Shown: positions 1-10,456 of the stretch, one piece after another | Numbering within the stretch: position 1 is the first letter of the stretch | Layout: every line of letters begins with the position of its first letter | Assembly: GCA_021806295.1 (NCBI GenBank) | Contig: JAJZXS010000035.1 | Span: 18,052 to 82,051 of the forward strand | Origin: Thermoplasmata archaeon | GTDB lineage: Archaea; Thermoplasmatota; Thermoplasmata; Thermoplasmatales; Thermoplasmataceae | Direction of reading: 5' to 3' | DNA length: 64,000 nt | Program-made: the position numbers and the translations under genes | The notes under the pieces: generated by a model | What the model saw: only the letters and a program-made list of their open reading frames with translations | What the model was told of the DNA's origin: nothing | Databases searched by the model: none

Positions 1-1
1 G

Positions 2-1120
2 CTTCCAACACCGGGCCTTCAGTACTACTGTAAAGAAAATCATATCCCTGGCATAATGATAACTGCATCCCATAATCCTCCACAGTACAATGGAATAAAA
101 GCAATAGACAGTGACGGTACAGAAATTGATGAGGAGAAAGAGGTAAAGATAGAGGAAATCTATGAAAGCAGGAACTACAGAATGGCAGACTGGGATAGGA
201 TAGGAAACTACAGCTATGACAGCACCGGAATAGACCTTTACATGAATAGCATTATAGACTCTGTTAATTCAAAGGCCATATCTGAGAGCAATCTAAGGGT
301 GGCGATAGACACTGGCAACGGGGCATCCTATTATACAAGCCCGGAAATACTCACAAGGCTTAACTGCCATCCAGTTTCACTGAATGCAAACCCCGATGGA
401 AAATTTTCCTCAAGAAACTCGGAGCCAAAACCGGAGAACCTTTCTGATCTCATATCTATAATGAAGACCGGAAAATTCAGCATTGGAATCGCCCATGATG
501 GTGATGCTGATAGATGTGTCTTTATCGACGAAAAAGGTAATTTTGTGGATGGTGACAGGAGCCTGGCCCTGATCACTAAACATACAGTAAAAAGAGGTAA
601 TTCTGTTGTTACCCCTGTAAGCAGCTCCGACGCACTCAGTGAAATATGCTCAGAAAAGGGGGCTAAATTAATTCTAACTAGAGTGGGGGCACCCATTGTC
701 GCCAGGGCCATGATTGACAACAAGGCCACGATAGGCGGGGAAGAAAATGGTGGGATTATATATGGAAAGCACCAGTACTGCAGGGACGGCGCTATGACAA
801 TGGCCCTGATGCTGGATTTACTTGCCAGGGAAAAGAAACCATTATCGGAGCTTCTGAAAGATATCCCGGAGTATTACATGATAAAAACATCTGTTCCGAG
901 AAACAGGGAATGGAATGAAATAAAAGAACTCATAACAAAAAAATTTACAGGCAAGATGTTCGACTTCACCGACGGCATAAAAGTTTATGATGCCGATGGA
1001 TGGACTCTTATAAGGCCCTCAGGAACTGAAAAAATTATCCGTGTCTTTTCAGAGTCGAAATTCAGCGAAAAGGCAAAAAGTTACAATGAAGAATATGTAA
1101 CATTTTTAAAAAATTTATAG
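2..1120 (+). CDS. Phosphoglucosamine mutase/phosphomannomutase family protein (5' partial, runs off the left edge)
   Basis: Frame is open to the window start (LPTPGLQYYCKENHIPGIMITASHNPPQYNGIK). TASHNP phosphoserine loop, DGDADR metal-binding loop, GEENGG and RPSGTE motifs. Confidence 0.93.
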   Translation, partial: LPTPGLQYYCKENHIPGIMITASHNPPQYNGIKAIDSDGTEIDEEKEVKIEEIYESRNYRMADWDRIGNYSYDSTGIDLYMNSIIDSVNSKAISESNLRVAIDTGNGASYYTSPEILTRLNCHPVSLNANPDGKFSSRNSEPKPENLSDLISIMKTGKFSIGIAHDGDADRCVFIDEKGNFVDGDRSLALITKHTVKRGNSVVTPVSSSDALSEICSEKGAKLILTRVGAPIVARAMIDNKATIGGEENGGIIYGKHQYCRDGAMTMALMLDLLAREKKPLSELLKDIPEYYMIKTSVPRNREWNEIKELITKKFTGKMFDFTDGIKVYDADGWTLIRPSGTEKIIRVFSESKFSEKAKSYNEEYVTFLKNL

Positions 1121-1726
1121 ACTTTTATACATGTCAAAGAACCGGGTTATCGCATTTATATTACCTGCGAGGCCGAACCAGATCAGGAGTATTCCTGTGG
1201 CGTATATATCTATTGAATAGAGATCAAAATGCGCAGTTATGAAAAACTGTACGATTGAAAATATTATTATTAATACAAGCCTGTCTGCCCTCCCGGCTAT
1301 ACCAGAATAATCACGTTTCAACCCCAGTGCCTGTGATTGTGTACCCATATAACTTGTCAGAAGTATTCCAAGTATTGCAAACAATCCAAGGTACACATTG
1401 CCATAAATTGAAAAAGTCATGCCAAGAACTATAAACATATCTGAGTAACGGTCGAATACGTGATCTAGCATGTCACCTTTCTTTGAAGAGAGGTTTTTCA
1501 ACCTTGCTATTTTACCATCCAGCGCATCAAACAGTGCTGACATAACTATCAATACAAATGCGAGCAGGAGAAAGTAATGCCCAAGATAATAGGATACGCC
1601 CCCTAAACCTGCAAAAATCAGAGATAAAATAGAGATAGTATTGGGATTAGTTCTTGAAAATTTTTCTGTAATTGGATCCAGGAATTTATCTGCATTTTTT
1701 CTGTAAGAGTCCAGTACCATAGGCAT
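1115..1726 (-). CDS. CDP-alcohol phosphatidyltransferase family protein (archaeal phospholipid head-group synthase)
   Basis: DALDGKIARLKNLSSKKGDMLDHVFDRYSD matches the CDP-alcohol phosphatidyltransferase signature; multiple TM segments. Confidence 0.9.
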   Translation of the reverse strand: MPMVLDSYRKNADKFLDPITEKFSRTNPNTISILSLIFAGLGGVSYYLGHYFLLLAFVLIVMSALFDALDGKIARLKNLSSKKGDMLDHVFDRYSDMFIVLGMTFSIYGNVYLGLFAILGILLTSYMGTQSQALGLKRDYSGIAGRADRLVLIIIFSIVQFFITAHFDLYSIDIYATGILLIWFGLAGNINAITRFFDMYKSL

Positions 1727-1743
1727 GTATGAAAAGGTAATTA

Positions 1744-2961
1744 TTAAATTGTTGTCTTTCCAGTTTTCTTTACCTTATGCCACACACGCTTTGCACCTGT
1801 GATTTCCAGGAACATTGTATATATAGATATCAGCGAATTTATGGTAAGGTATACATAAATCAATGGCAGATAAATTGCATTCTGCTTTTTCTTGATAAGT
1901 ACAAGGATGAAAGCGGCAGCGTATATTATCAGAGATATAACTATAAGGGATATAAAATAGGTTCTCATTGAATGCACGAACGGGTTATAAAAGTTCAGCA
2001 GTGATATGTACATCCATCCGAAAAACAGTATGCCTGAAAATGTCGGTGCAAGTAAGATCATCAGGGCATCCAAATCTGCGAATCTGCTCAGTTTCTTTTT
2101 TGAATGAATAAAAACCTGATGATACCCTCTAAGCCACCTTGTCCTCTGCTTAAAGTATTCTGAATACGATGCAGGTGTCTCCTGAAGTACCTTGGCACTG
2201 CTAAGGTATGCAGACCTGTAGCGGGAATTTGATATCCTCAGTGAGCTTTCCAGGTCTTCTGTGAGGAACTTATCATCCCAGCCACCTATGTTTTTTATTA
2301 CATGCCTCTTAAAATACTGGTTTGAACCTGCAACAGGGACGAATAGATTTAGGTGTGTTCTTCCTATAAGGGTGGCCTTTACAAGTATCTCATCTATTAC
2401 TGCAAGCCTTGTGAATATATTTTCCTCCCTATTTATATAGGAATTGTATCCCTGCAGAACATCCACATTGAAGTAATTCATCCCATAAACGGCGTTTTCA
2501 AGTGTGTTTCTCAGCAGCATGGTGTCTGCATCATAGGTTGCTATGACTTCTCCTCTTGATTTTTCGAAGCAGAAGTTGAGCGCCGAAGCCTTGCTCTTTC
2601 CATCTGGCCTGTTGAATACCTTTACCCTGCTATCCTTATATTCGAATTCCCTGGCTATTTTATATGTATTGTCGCTGGAATTATCAACAACCACGAATAG
2701 TTCAAAGTTCGTATAGGATTGATTAAGAATGGATTCTATGGTTCTCGATATAACAGTTTCTTCATTCTTGGCCGGGACAATTATGCTTACGAGAGGCTTA
2801 TACATCTTGAACCCTGAAAACTGCACCCCATCCAAACTTGAAAAATCTATATCGTATTTTGTAAATTCCTTATACCCGTAAAACAGTATCGGGAACTGGT
2901 AAATAACATAAACGAGACCTATAGCAACAAGTGCAAGGCCAATAGCCTGAAGTATATCCAT
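1744..2961 (-). CDS. Family 2 glycosyltransferase, membrane-bound
   Basis: VSIIVPAKNEETVISRTIESILNQSY, DADTM and QRTRWLRG motifs; C-terminal TM helices. Confidence 0.9.
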   Translation of the reverse strand: MDILQAIGLALVAIGLVYVIYQFPILFYGYKEFTKYDIDFSSLDGVQFSGFKMYKPLVSIIVPAKNEETVISRTIESILNQSYTNFELFVVVDNSSDNTYKIAREFEYKDSRVKVFNRPDGKSKASALNFCFEKSRGEVIATYDADTMLLRNTLENAVYGMNYFNVDVLQGYNSYINREENIFTRLAVIDEILVKATLIGRTHLNLFVPVAGSNQYFKRHVIKNIGGWDDKFLTEDLESSLRISNSRYRSAYLSSAKVLQETPASYSEYFKQRTRWLRGYHQVFIHSKKKLSRFADLDALMILLAPTFSGILFFGWMYISLLNFYNPFVHSMRTYFISLIVISLIIYAAAFILVLIKKKQNAIYLPLIYVYLTINSLISIYTMFLEITGAKRVWHKVKKTGKTTI

Positions 2962-3067
2962 TTTAAGTAGGTATCCATCCAGTATATATAAATTCTTTTC
3001 TATTACATTATTATGTATAAATTTAAATTTCCGTATTTTTTAAATAATCTAAAATTATATTAGTAAC

Positions 3068-3856
3068 ATGGTTCCAAGGGTTATGACTGTTGCATCCACA
3101 GATTCCGGTGGGGGAGCAGGTGTTATGGCTGATTTAAAAACTTTTACAGCAATGAAGGTGTTTGGAACAGCAGTGATCGTTTCACTTACTGCACAGAACA
3201 GTGTTACAGTAAAATCTATTTATGAACTTCCCGTGTCATTCATTAATGACCAGTTCGATGCAGTAATGGAAGATATTGGTACTGATTCTGCCAAGACAGG
3301 CATGCTCTATTCAGAGGAGATCATATCGGCGGTCACAGAAAAATTTCAGCAGTATAATGTAAATAACATTGTTGTAGACCCCGTGATGATCTCCAAAACC
3401 AATGCAAGATTATTGAAAGAGGATGCGGTTTCCACCATGGTGAATAAACTCATGAAAATTGCTACACTGGTAACGCCTAACATACCAGAAAGCGAGGTCA
3501 TTTCATCTATTAAGATTGATTCTGTAATGGATGCAAGGGTTGCAGCAAAGAAAATATATGAGATGACAGGTGCTGCAGTTCTGGTCAAGGGAGGGCATTC
3601 TGGTGGAAGTATATCCACAGATATACTTTATGATGGGCATGAGTACAGTGAATTTTCCGGTACAAGGATTGATACCAGGAATACACACGGCACAGGCGAT
3701 ACCCTGTCTGCCTCTATAGCATCCGGCCTGGCATCGGGCATGACACTGCATAAATCAATTTCAGAGGCAAGAAAATATATAGAAGGAGCAATCGAGAATT
3801 CATTTCCCATGGGTAAGGGCTATGGGGCACTTTCACATTTCTGGGCGATAAAATGA
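3068..3856 (+). CDS. thiD: Hydroxymethylpyrimidine/phosphomethylpyrimidine kinase
   Basis: STDSGGGAGVMADLKTFTA start, VDPVM and NTHGTGDTLSASIAS motifs. Confidence 0.92.
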   Translation: MVPRVMTVASTDSGGGAGVMADLKTFTAMKVFGTAVIVSLTAQNSVTVKSIYELPVSFINDQFDAVMEDIGTDSAKTGMLYSEEIISAVTEKFQQYNVNNIVVDPVMISKTNARLLKEDAVSTMVNKLMKIATLVTPNIPESEVISSIKIDSVMDARVAAKKIYEMTGAAVLVKGGHSGGSISTDILYDGHEYSEFSGTRIDTRNTHGTGDTLSASIASGLASGMTLHKSISEARKYIEGAIENSFPMGKGYGALSHFWAIK

Positions 3857-4884
3857 TAGGGAAGATATCAAGAAAATTTTTTGAAGAAAACATAATAAAC
3901 AGGATTGGAGCTGTGAGGAAAGATGTTACAGTACCACCACGCAATGGCGTCGATGTAGGTATTATTGCAATTAATGGAAGCTACATGGCAGTAACCACAG
4001 ACCCTCTTTACATTGACAGGTCTTTCGGATTTAAAAAAGCGGCTTGGTTTGCATTTCACATACTTGCATCTGACCTTTTTACATCAGGAATCAGGGCCAG
4101 CTATATGAGTATAGACCTGAATCTGCCTGAAGAAATTACAGACGAACAGTTCAACGAAATATGGGATGTTATACATGGTGAATGCGAAAAATACGGCATT
4201 GAAGTGGTTACAGGCCATACTGCCAGATACGCCGGAGTTTCATTTCCCATGGTAGGTGGCGTTACACTGATGGGGGTAGGTGACAAATACATAACAACAG
4301 AGAATGCCTCCCCTGGAGATGTAATTATAATGGCAAGAAGCTGCGGACTTGAGGCCTCCATCATACTTGCATATACATTTCCAGAATATGTAAGGGAAAA
4401 ACTGGGAAATAATACACTGAAGGCTATTCAGAATAAATTTTATACAATGACCTGCGTGCCTGAGGAACTAATGGCTATAGATTATGGGATAGGTGACAGG
4501 ATAACATCAATGCACGATGCCACAGAGGGTGGATTGCTGAATTCTGTTTACGAAATTGGCTATGCTTCCGGCAATGGGGTCATGATAAAATATAACGGCA
4601 TTATTATTGATAATGATATTGCTGCTATTTGCTCGCTTTTCAATATAAATCCAATGAGGTCCATAAGCGAGGGGACATTACTTCTCACCGTTAAGCCAGA
4701 ATATGCAAATGAATTTACAGAGATGCTCAGGAAAAATGGGGTCAATGCCAGTATAATAGGAGAGGTTACAGAAAAGGCCAGGGGAATGAAATTGGTCCAA
4801 AATGGTAAGGAATCAGAAATAAATCCTGAGGAAGACCAGCTATGGGGAGCCGTTTCCGATGGCATAAGGAGGGGATTAAAATGA
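3853..4884 (+). CDS. AIR synthase-related (HypE/ThiL superfamily) protein in the thiamine operon
   Basis: AIRS-like architecture (GDVIIMARSCGLEASIILA, MHDATEGGL); ATGA overlaps with thiD and thiE. Confidence 0.8.
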   Translation: MIGKISRKFFEENIINRIGAVRKDVTVPPRNGVDVGIIAINGSYMAVTTDPLYIDRSFGFKKAAWFAFHILASDLFTSGIRASYMSIDLNLPEEITDEQFNEIWDVIHGECEKYGIEVVTGHTARYAGVSFPMVGGVTLMGVGDKYITTENASPGDVIIMARSCGLEASIILAYTFPEYVREKLGNNTLKAIQNKFYTMTCVPEELMAIDYGIGDRITSMHDATEGGLLNSVYEIGYASGNGVMIKYNGIIIDNDIAAICSLFNINPMRSISEGTLLLTVKPEYANEFTEMLRKNGVNASIIGEVTEKARGMKLVQNGKESEINPEEDQLWGAVSDGIRRGLK

Positions 4885-5501
4885 AACTGGGTGGATTATA
4901 CCTGGTTACACCCCCATATACCGGAATAGAAATATTTACGGCAACAGAAAAAGCCCTGAGGAGTGGGGTCAATATACTGCAGTACAGGGATAAGGAACCT
5001 TCATTCCGTAAAAAAATGGAAAGGGCACAAAAATTCCGGGATATGTGCAGAGAGTACAGCATTCCATTTATCGTTGATGATGATCCTGTTTTGATGGACA
5101 TAGTAGGTGCTGACGGAATCCATATCGGTAAGGATGATGTCCCATTTGAGTATGTGAAATCAAAATATCCTGAAAAAATAATAGGGGTATCTACATATGG
5201 CAGTCCTGAAGATGCAGTTAAGTTTCAGAAACTCGGAGCAGATTATGTTGCTTTCGGGTCTTTTTTCAGTACGAAAACAAAGAATGATGCTACAATGTGC
5301 GATATAAATATCCTTGATAGGCTGGATGATATTAAAATACCTGTATTTGTGATAGGTGGAATAAACAGAGGGAATGTAGATGATGTACTGAAATATAAAA
5401 TCTCAGGAATTGCAGTGGTTTCAGCAATTTATTCAAGCAATGATATTGAGGCAGAGGTATCTTACTATCTGGAAAAATTAAAGAAATACGGCATATCGTG
5501 A
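4881..5501 (+). CDS. thiE: Thiamine-phosphate synthase
   Basis: LYLVTPP, ILQYRDKEPS, DGIHIGKDDVPF and GIAVVSAIY motifs. Start refined to ATG 4881 behind an AAGGAGGGG SD. Confidence 0.9.
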   Translation: MKLGGLYLVTPPYTGIEIFTATEKALRSGVNILQYRDKEPSFRKKMERAQKFRDMCREYSIPFIVDDDPVLMDIVGADGIHIGKDDVPFEYVKSKYPEKIIGVSTYGSPEDAVKFQKLGADYVAFGSFFSTKTKNDATMCDINILDRLDDIKIPVFVIGGINRGNVDDVLKYKISGIAVVSAIYSSNDIEAEVSYYLEKLKKYGIS

Positions 5502-5547
5502 AAATAATTGTACAGAAAAAATATAATACATATTTATATACACAACA

Positions 5548-6318
5548 ATGAAAATCGAACAGGCCCTTATTTCACAGTTAATGATTCTGCTCAATATAAA
5601 AAATGGTAAAACAAGACCCTCAGAGATATCAAAGGAACTGGACATAACACTTCAGGGTGTGGTTTACCATATAAAGATACTGAAGGAAAAGGGATTCATA
5701 GACGAAAAAAACAGTATTACAAAGGAAGGTTTTGACTTTCTTTACAATGGTCTAAATTACATAGAAGATTTTGTGCATTCAAGCCTTATAAGTATAGATT
5801 CTTCACTGGTATGGGAGGTCATATCGGATGAGGATATAGTATCCGGGCAGAAAGTTTCACTTTACATGGACGGAGGATACCTTCATGCAGGGCTATACAA
5901 TGGCAAAGGGGCGCATGGCATTGCCGTAAAAGATTCCAGGAAAAATGAATGCACCGGAGTTACAGCAGTTAGGGAGATTATTAAAATTAATAAATCCAGG
6001 ATAATTATAACTGCTTTCAACAATGTGGAAAAAGTACAGGATATGAAAATTCTGGCTGCAACCATAAAGGATTATATAAACAGTATAAAATTTGATTTTA
6101 TTGGGGTTACTGGAGAAATGGCCAAAACCCTCACTGATACGCTGGAAATCAAACCCGACTTTGAATACGCTTCTATCAATGCAGCATTTGAGGCTGCAAA
6201 GAGGGGATTTACAACGCTCATACTTGTATCTGATAGATTTTTCCATTTCTCACTGAATGAAATTAGGGAACTTCAGGCAAAGAATCCCACTGTTGAACTG
6301 GATTTAAAACATATATAA
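5548..6318 (+). CDS. Winged-helix transcriptional regulator with a large C-terminal domain
   Basis: N-terminal HTH (TRPSEISKELDITLQGVVYHIKILKEKGFI) plus about 180 aa of unrecognised sensor-like domain. Confidence 0.7.
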   Translation: MKIEQALISQLMILLNIKNGKTRPSEISKELDITLQGVVYHIKILKEKGFIDEKNSITKEGFDFLYNGLNYIEDFVHSSLISIDSSLVWEVISDEDIVSGQKVSLYMDGGYLHAGLYNGKGAHGIAVKDSRKNECTGVTAVREIIKINKSRIIITAFNNVEKVQDMKILAATIKDYINSIKFDFIGVTGEMAKTLTDTLEIKPDFEYASINAAFEAAKRGFTTLILVSDRFFHFSLNEIRELQAKNPTVELDLKHI

Positions 6319-6541
6319 ACTGCATTTGACCTGACCTGGCCGAAAAATGTTCCATTCAATTAAGAGGTATGATAAATATATTTTTAATAATATATTTATA
6401 TCAATATATGTTATTTAAAGTAGTCTCGGCTAGTATTATAATCATATATGGATAAAAGTAATTTTTGGGCATTTTTATAAATATTTAAATAAGACTTTAT
6501 TATAAAGGTTGATAATAGAGGTGTAAAAATTATGGAGGACG

Positions 6542-6934
6542 ATGAAAGTGGCAGTAGGGGTACATATCATAGCGGATTTATACGGTGTAGATGCAGAGTT
6601 AATATCTAGCGCTGATGGTATTTCACCTATTATTGAGAATGCTATCAAGGAGGGGAACCTTACAGAGATTTCCTCGCAGTACTATCAGTTCAGGCCCATG
6701 GGCGCCAGTGGCATAGCGCTTCTGGCTGAATCCCATTTATCATTCCACACATGGCCGGAACACGGGCTGGTAACACTGGATATATACACATGCGGGGAAC
6801 ACAGCAACGCTGATAGAGCCTTTAATTATCTTTTGAATGTATTGCATCCGACGTCTATAGAATACAAGAAACTTGAAAGGGGTAGCAAAATAGAGGAAAA
6901 CGTAAAAATTGACAATCCACAGATGATGCTGTGA
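6542..6934 (+). CDS. speD: S-adenosylmethionine decarboxylase-family proenzyme (SpeD/SpeH type)
   Basis: ASGIALLAESHLSFHTWPEHGLVTLDIYTCG matches the pyruvoyl-dependent AdoMetDC core; GGAGG SD just upstream. Confidence 0.9.
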   Translation: MKVAVGVHIIADLYGVDAELISSADGISPIIENAIKEGNLTEISSQYYQFRPMGASGIALLAESHLSFHTWPEHGLVTLDIYTCGEHSNADRAFNYLLNVLHPTSIEYKKLERGSKIEENVKIDNPQMML

Positions 6935-6938
6935 TACA

Positions 6939-7859
6939 TTGAAAAAAGGATTTATTTTATTTTTTTTCTTGTTTTTGTTGTTTTTTCTTGACATCTTAAT
7001 AGGAATTTATCATATAACTTCCATTTACAAAATTTTAGTTTTGCCGGATATCCTGATTTCTGTGGCATCCATATATACTGGAGGTGATGTATTTCTTGAT
7101 GTTTCATACAGTATTGGAAAATCTTATTCATTATCGGAAAAGAATATTGGCCTCTTTATTGTAGGTTTTGCAGCGATAGTTGATGAAATAGCAATGTCTG
7201 TTATGGCAGCTATAGAAAACCTTGGCACCGTTAGTTTCGGCACAATTCAGGGTTCTAATGTTATTACCCTGCTGGCATTTTTTATACTTATACCTTTATA
7301 TTACAGAAAGGGGATTTCCAGATTCAGGGTTGATTCATATGTTATATTGGCAACTTCAGGAATACTTATATTGCTTTCGTTTTATTTTGTAAAGGTGCCA
7401 TTCTATCTGGGATTTATCACCCTAATCATATTTATATATTACATAGTCAAGAAATCCAGGTCTGGAACAAATGATGAAGTTATCAATGTAGAGGAGGTAT
7501 ATCCATCATATTACGGGATAATGGCCCTGGTTTCCATAGCTCTTGCATCATATAACATGATAGATTCTGCGGTTATTATATCACAGGTAACCGGCATTAA
7601 CACATTTATTTCGTCATTTCTGCTTCTTGGCTTCTTCGGTTCACTGCCAGAAATAATGATGATGTTTATTTCAATAAAAAATGGAAGGAATGATGTGTCT
7701 GTAGGATTAATAACTGGAAGCACAGTATACAAGGAAACAGCACTGTTTTCTATAATAGCTTTTATAGGAACCATGACTTTTTACAAGTCATTTTTTTCCA
7801 TGATTATTATGGTTTTACTTTCTATAGTTCTTGTAATATACACCATCATCTTCAAATAG
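6939..7859 (+). CDS. Sodium/calcium exchanger (CaCA) family-like membrane protein
   Basis: Two alpha-repeat-like blocks (FAAIVDEIAMSVMAAIENLGTVSFGTIQGSNV and GFFGSLPEIMMMFISIKNGRNDVSVGLITGSTV); about 10 TM segments. Confidence 0.7.
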   Translation: MKKGFILFFFLFLLFFLDILIGIYHITSIYKILVLPDILISVASIYTGGDVFLDVSYSIGKSYSLSEKNIGLFIVGFAAIVDEIAMSVMAAIENLGTVSFGTIQGSNVITLLAFFILIPLYYRKGISRFRVDSYVILATSGILILLSFYFVKVPFYLGFITLIIFIYYIVKKSRSGTNDEVINVEEVYPSYYGIMALVSIALASYNMIDSAVIISQVTGINTFISSFLLLGFFGSLPEIMMMFISIKNGRNDVSVGLITGSTVYKETALFSIIAFIGTMTFYKSFFSMIIMVLLSIVLVIYTIIFK

Positions 7860-7868
7860 TTAGATATA

Positions 7869-9617
7869 TCAATATCCCCAGAACTGGTCATCTTTCCGTT
7901 TAATGCGTATTAACTCTTCCATGGTTTCCTTCATATCAGGATCCATGTCTTCATCCTTAAGCTCTTTTACAATGTTCGCGGGCACATCCACGTACAGATC
8001 CTCCTCGGCGAAAATCTGCCTGTTGAGGGTTACTCCTTCTATTGCACAGGATAATTCTGTACCCTTATCTGCGTACTGGCAGTTGGTATCTCCGTCCCTT
8101 AGGCTTTTTATGGTGCCTGCATATTTATTTTTGCTGTTGATTAGCTTATCTCCGACTTTTACCCTTCCGGATAACACTTTGATACCAACAATAACGGGCT
8201 TAGCAGCCCTGAAAATATAGTCGGGCATTATAACAAGCTTTGATGGCACGGGTCTGCTATTCTTGCTTTCTTCTTCCAGTTCATGCCTTTTAAATTCTAA
8301 CCATTTGTTCAGATCATCAATCATGGAATAAATTACATTGCCTGTAATAACTCTGACATTGTTGGATTCCATTGCCTCTTTTGCATCACTGGAAACATTG
8401 ACATTGAATCCTACTATTGCCCTATCCATGGGATTGTTAAGCGTTGATACATTTATTATATCTTTTTTGGTAATATCGCCTATCTGTGCTTCCCGTATAT
8501 TAATTTTATTCTGATCCATCTCATAGGCAATGGCCTCCAGTGATCCTATTGCCTCGGCCTTAACTGTGATCCCGTTATCTGAAAGTTTTATATCTGGCTT
8601 TGATTCCTTTATAAGTTCCTCAAAGGCAGTTTCAGTATTTCCATTTTTTATCGCTATTATGGATGTTCCGGACAAAACATCAAGCCTGTCTGTTATAAGT
8701 ATTCTTATCCCGGCAGCGGCACTGGCACTGTTTTTTTCTTCAAGCCCCTTCTTACCGGTAACCAGAATTGCCTTCACCTTGGTAACTGCCGGACCTGAAG
8801 AGGTATTAAGTGCTATTTTATCGCTTTTATGGAGTGTCCCCTGATACAGTATAGTATCAAGTGTTATGCCTAGAGACTCCTCCTTTTTAATTTCAATAAC
8901 AGATCCACGTACATTTTTGTTTTCAAACTGTATTGAATTTTCAAGAAATCTCTGGGCAAGCCCGGTTAGTACCATCAAAATGTCGGGTATGCCAATATTT
9001 AATTTTGCACTTACCGGCACAATTGCAAATGATTTTGTAAAATCAGATATTCTATCATAACGATCTGATGATACGCCTCTTGTGTATAAGTCATTAATTA
9101 TCTTATAGATTCTTTCATCCAGAAGGTCTATATATTCCTGCCTCTGTATTTTCAGTGTGTCCATAAATGAAGTGTTTTTTGTATTGATGAAATATGGGAT
9201 TAAATCTATCTTATTTGCTGCGATTATGAATGGTGTCTTATATTTCTTTAAAACATCTATAGATTCAATTGTCTGTGGCTTTAATCCTTCATTGATGTCT
9301 ATAACCAGTATGGCTATATCTGCCAGAGCACCGCCCATTGAACGCATATTCGCAAATGCCACATGCCCCGGTGTATCTATAAAAAGAAGACCAGGTATTT
9401 TAATCTGAATATTTTTAAAATAATTTTTAATATTTGTCTCGAGAGTTTTTTTATCGATATCTGTTGCGCCAATTTTCTGTGTTATCCCGCCGACTTCCTT
9501 TTTGGCCACCTTTGTGCCCCTTATATCATCAAGGAGAGTGGTTTTTCCATGGTCTACGTGCCCAAGGACACACACAATTGGTTCCCTTAAATTTTTTTTT
9601 GTGGTTTCCATAGTCAA
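7869..9617 (-). CDS. infB: Translation initiation factor aIF5B (IF-2 family)
   Basis: GHVDHGKTTLLDDIRGT, DTPGHVAF and NKIDL GTPase motifs; aIF5B length and C-terminal domains. Confidence 0.95.
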   Translation of the reverse strand: MTMETTKKNLREPIVCVLGHVDHGKTTLLDDIRGTKVAKKEVGGITQKIGATDIDKKTLETNIKNYFKNIQIKIPGLLFIDTPGHVAFANMRSMGGALADIAILVIDINEGLKPQTIESIDVLKKYKTPFIIAANKIDLIPYFINTKNTSFMDTLKIQRQEYIDLLDERIYKIINDLYTRGVSSDRYDRISDFTKSFAIVPVSAKLNIGIPDILMVLTGLAQRFLENSIQFENKNVRGSVIEIKKEESLGITLDTILYQGTLHKSDKIALNTSSGPAVTKVKAILVTGKKGLEEKNSASAAAGIRILITDRLDVLSGTSIIAIKNGNTETAFEELIKESKPDIKLSDNGITVKAEAIGSLEAIAYEMDQNKINIREAQIGDITKKDIINVSTLNNPMDRAIVGFNVNVSSDAKEAMESNNVRVITGNVIYSMIDDLNKWLEFKRHELEEESKNSRPVPSKLVIMPDYIFRAAKPVIVGIKVLSGRVKVGDKLINSKNKYAGTIKSLRDGDTNCQYADKGTELSCAIEGVTLNRQIFAEEDLYVDVPANIVKELKDEDMDPDMKETMEELIRIKRKDDQFWGY

Positions 9618-10033
9618 TAATCCATTATCTCATTCTCATTAAAGAATATTTTATATTCATGGTTATAAGCTTCCTGAGAGTCAGATGCATGAACTATATT
9701 TTCCTCTATGTTTAGGGAGAAGTCTCCACGAATTGTCCCCGGTGCTGCCTTTGATCCATCGGTGGCACCAGCAATGTTTCTGCATGAAACTATTGCGTTG
9801 TCTCCTTCAAGTATTATGGCAACTATAGGACCAGAGGTCAAATATGATACGAGACTGTCAAAGAAGGGTTTGAGGCTATGTACACTGTAATGTTCCTTTG
9901 CCTTTGCCTCGGAAACCTTCATAAGTTTAAGAGACAGAATTTTGAGACCTTTGTTTTCAAATCTGGCTATTATATTCCCTATGAGATGCCTCTTAACTCC
10001 GTCAGGTTTTATGAGTACCAATGTTCTTTCCAT
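9614..10033 (-). CDS. ndk: Nucleoside diphosphate kinase
   Basis: MERTLVLIKPDGVKR, GATDGSKAAPGTIRGDF and NIVHASDS motifs. Confidence 0.96.
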   Translation of the reverse strand: MERTLVLIKPDGVKRHLIGNIIARFENKGLKILSLKLMKVSEAKAKEHYSVHSLKPFFDSLVSYLTSGPIVAIILEGDNAIVSCRNIAGATDGSKAAPGTIRGDFSLNIEENIVHASDSQEAYNHEYKIFFNENEIMDY

Positions 10034-10037
10034 AGTA

Positions 10038-10235
10038 TTACGCCTTTCTCATTTCTTTTATGCGGTGGTATTCATTTGTCCACTTTACATTCCTGGCGGC
10101 CCGTTTTAGGTCTATCATATTGGTTCTGCACTTCTTTGAACAGAAATTCATAACATTTCCGTCCTTTCTAATGTAAATAATACCAGATGCGGGCTCAATG
10201 TCATGCCCGCAGAAAATACATTTTCTATTTTCCAT
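10038..10235 (-). CDS. rpl24e: Ribosomal protein L24e
   Basis: [31 protein letters not shown] zinc-ribbon pattern of L24e. Confidence 0.93.
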   Translation of the reverse strand: MENRKCIFCGHDIEPASGIIYIRKDGNVMNFCSKKCRTNMIDLKRAARNVKWTNEYHRIKEMRKA

Positions 10236-10240
10236 TTCAT

Positions 10241-10450
10241 TCACCTTATAGATAACCTTCTGGCCTCTCTTGCAGTTTCTCTCAGCATGAGTATATCACC
10301 CACCTTTACAGGACCAAGCACATTTCTTGCAATTATACGGCCCTGGTCCTTGCCTTCGAGAACCCTCACCTTAACGGTTGTTGCCTCTCCGGTCATTCCG
10401 GTTCTACCCATTAGTTCTACTACTTCAGCTGGAGTTGCATCGTCTGCCAT
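10241..10450 (-). CDS. rps28e: Ribosomal protein S28e
   Basis: [50 protein letters not shown] is typical S28e. Confidence 0.95.
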   Translation of the reverse strand: MADDATPAEVVELMGRTGMTGEATTVKVRVLEGKDQGRIIARNVLGPVKVGDILMLRETAREARRLSIR

Positions 10451-10456
10451 AAAGCA

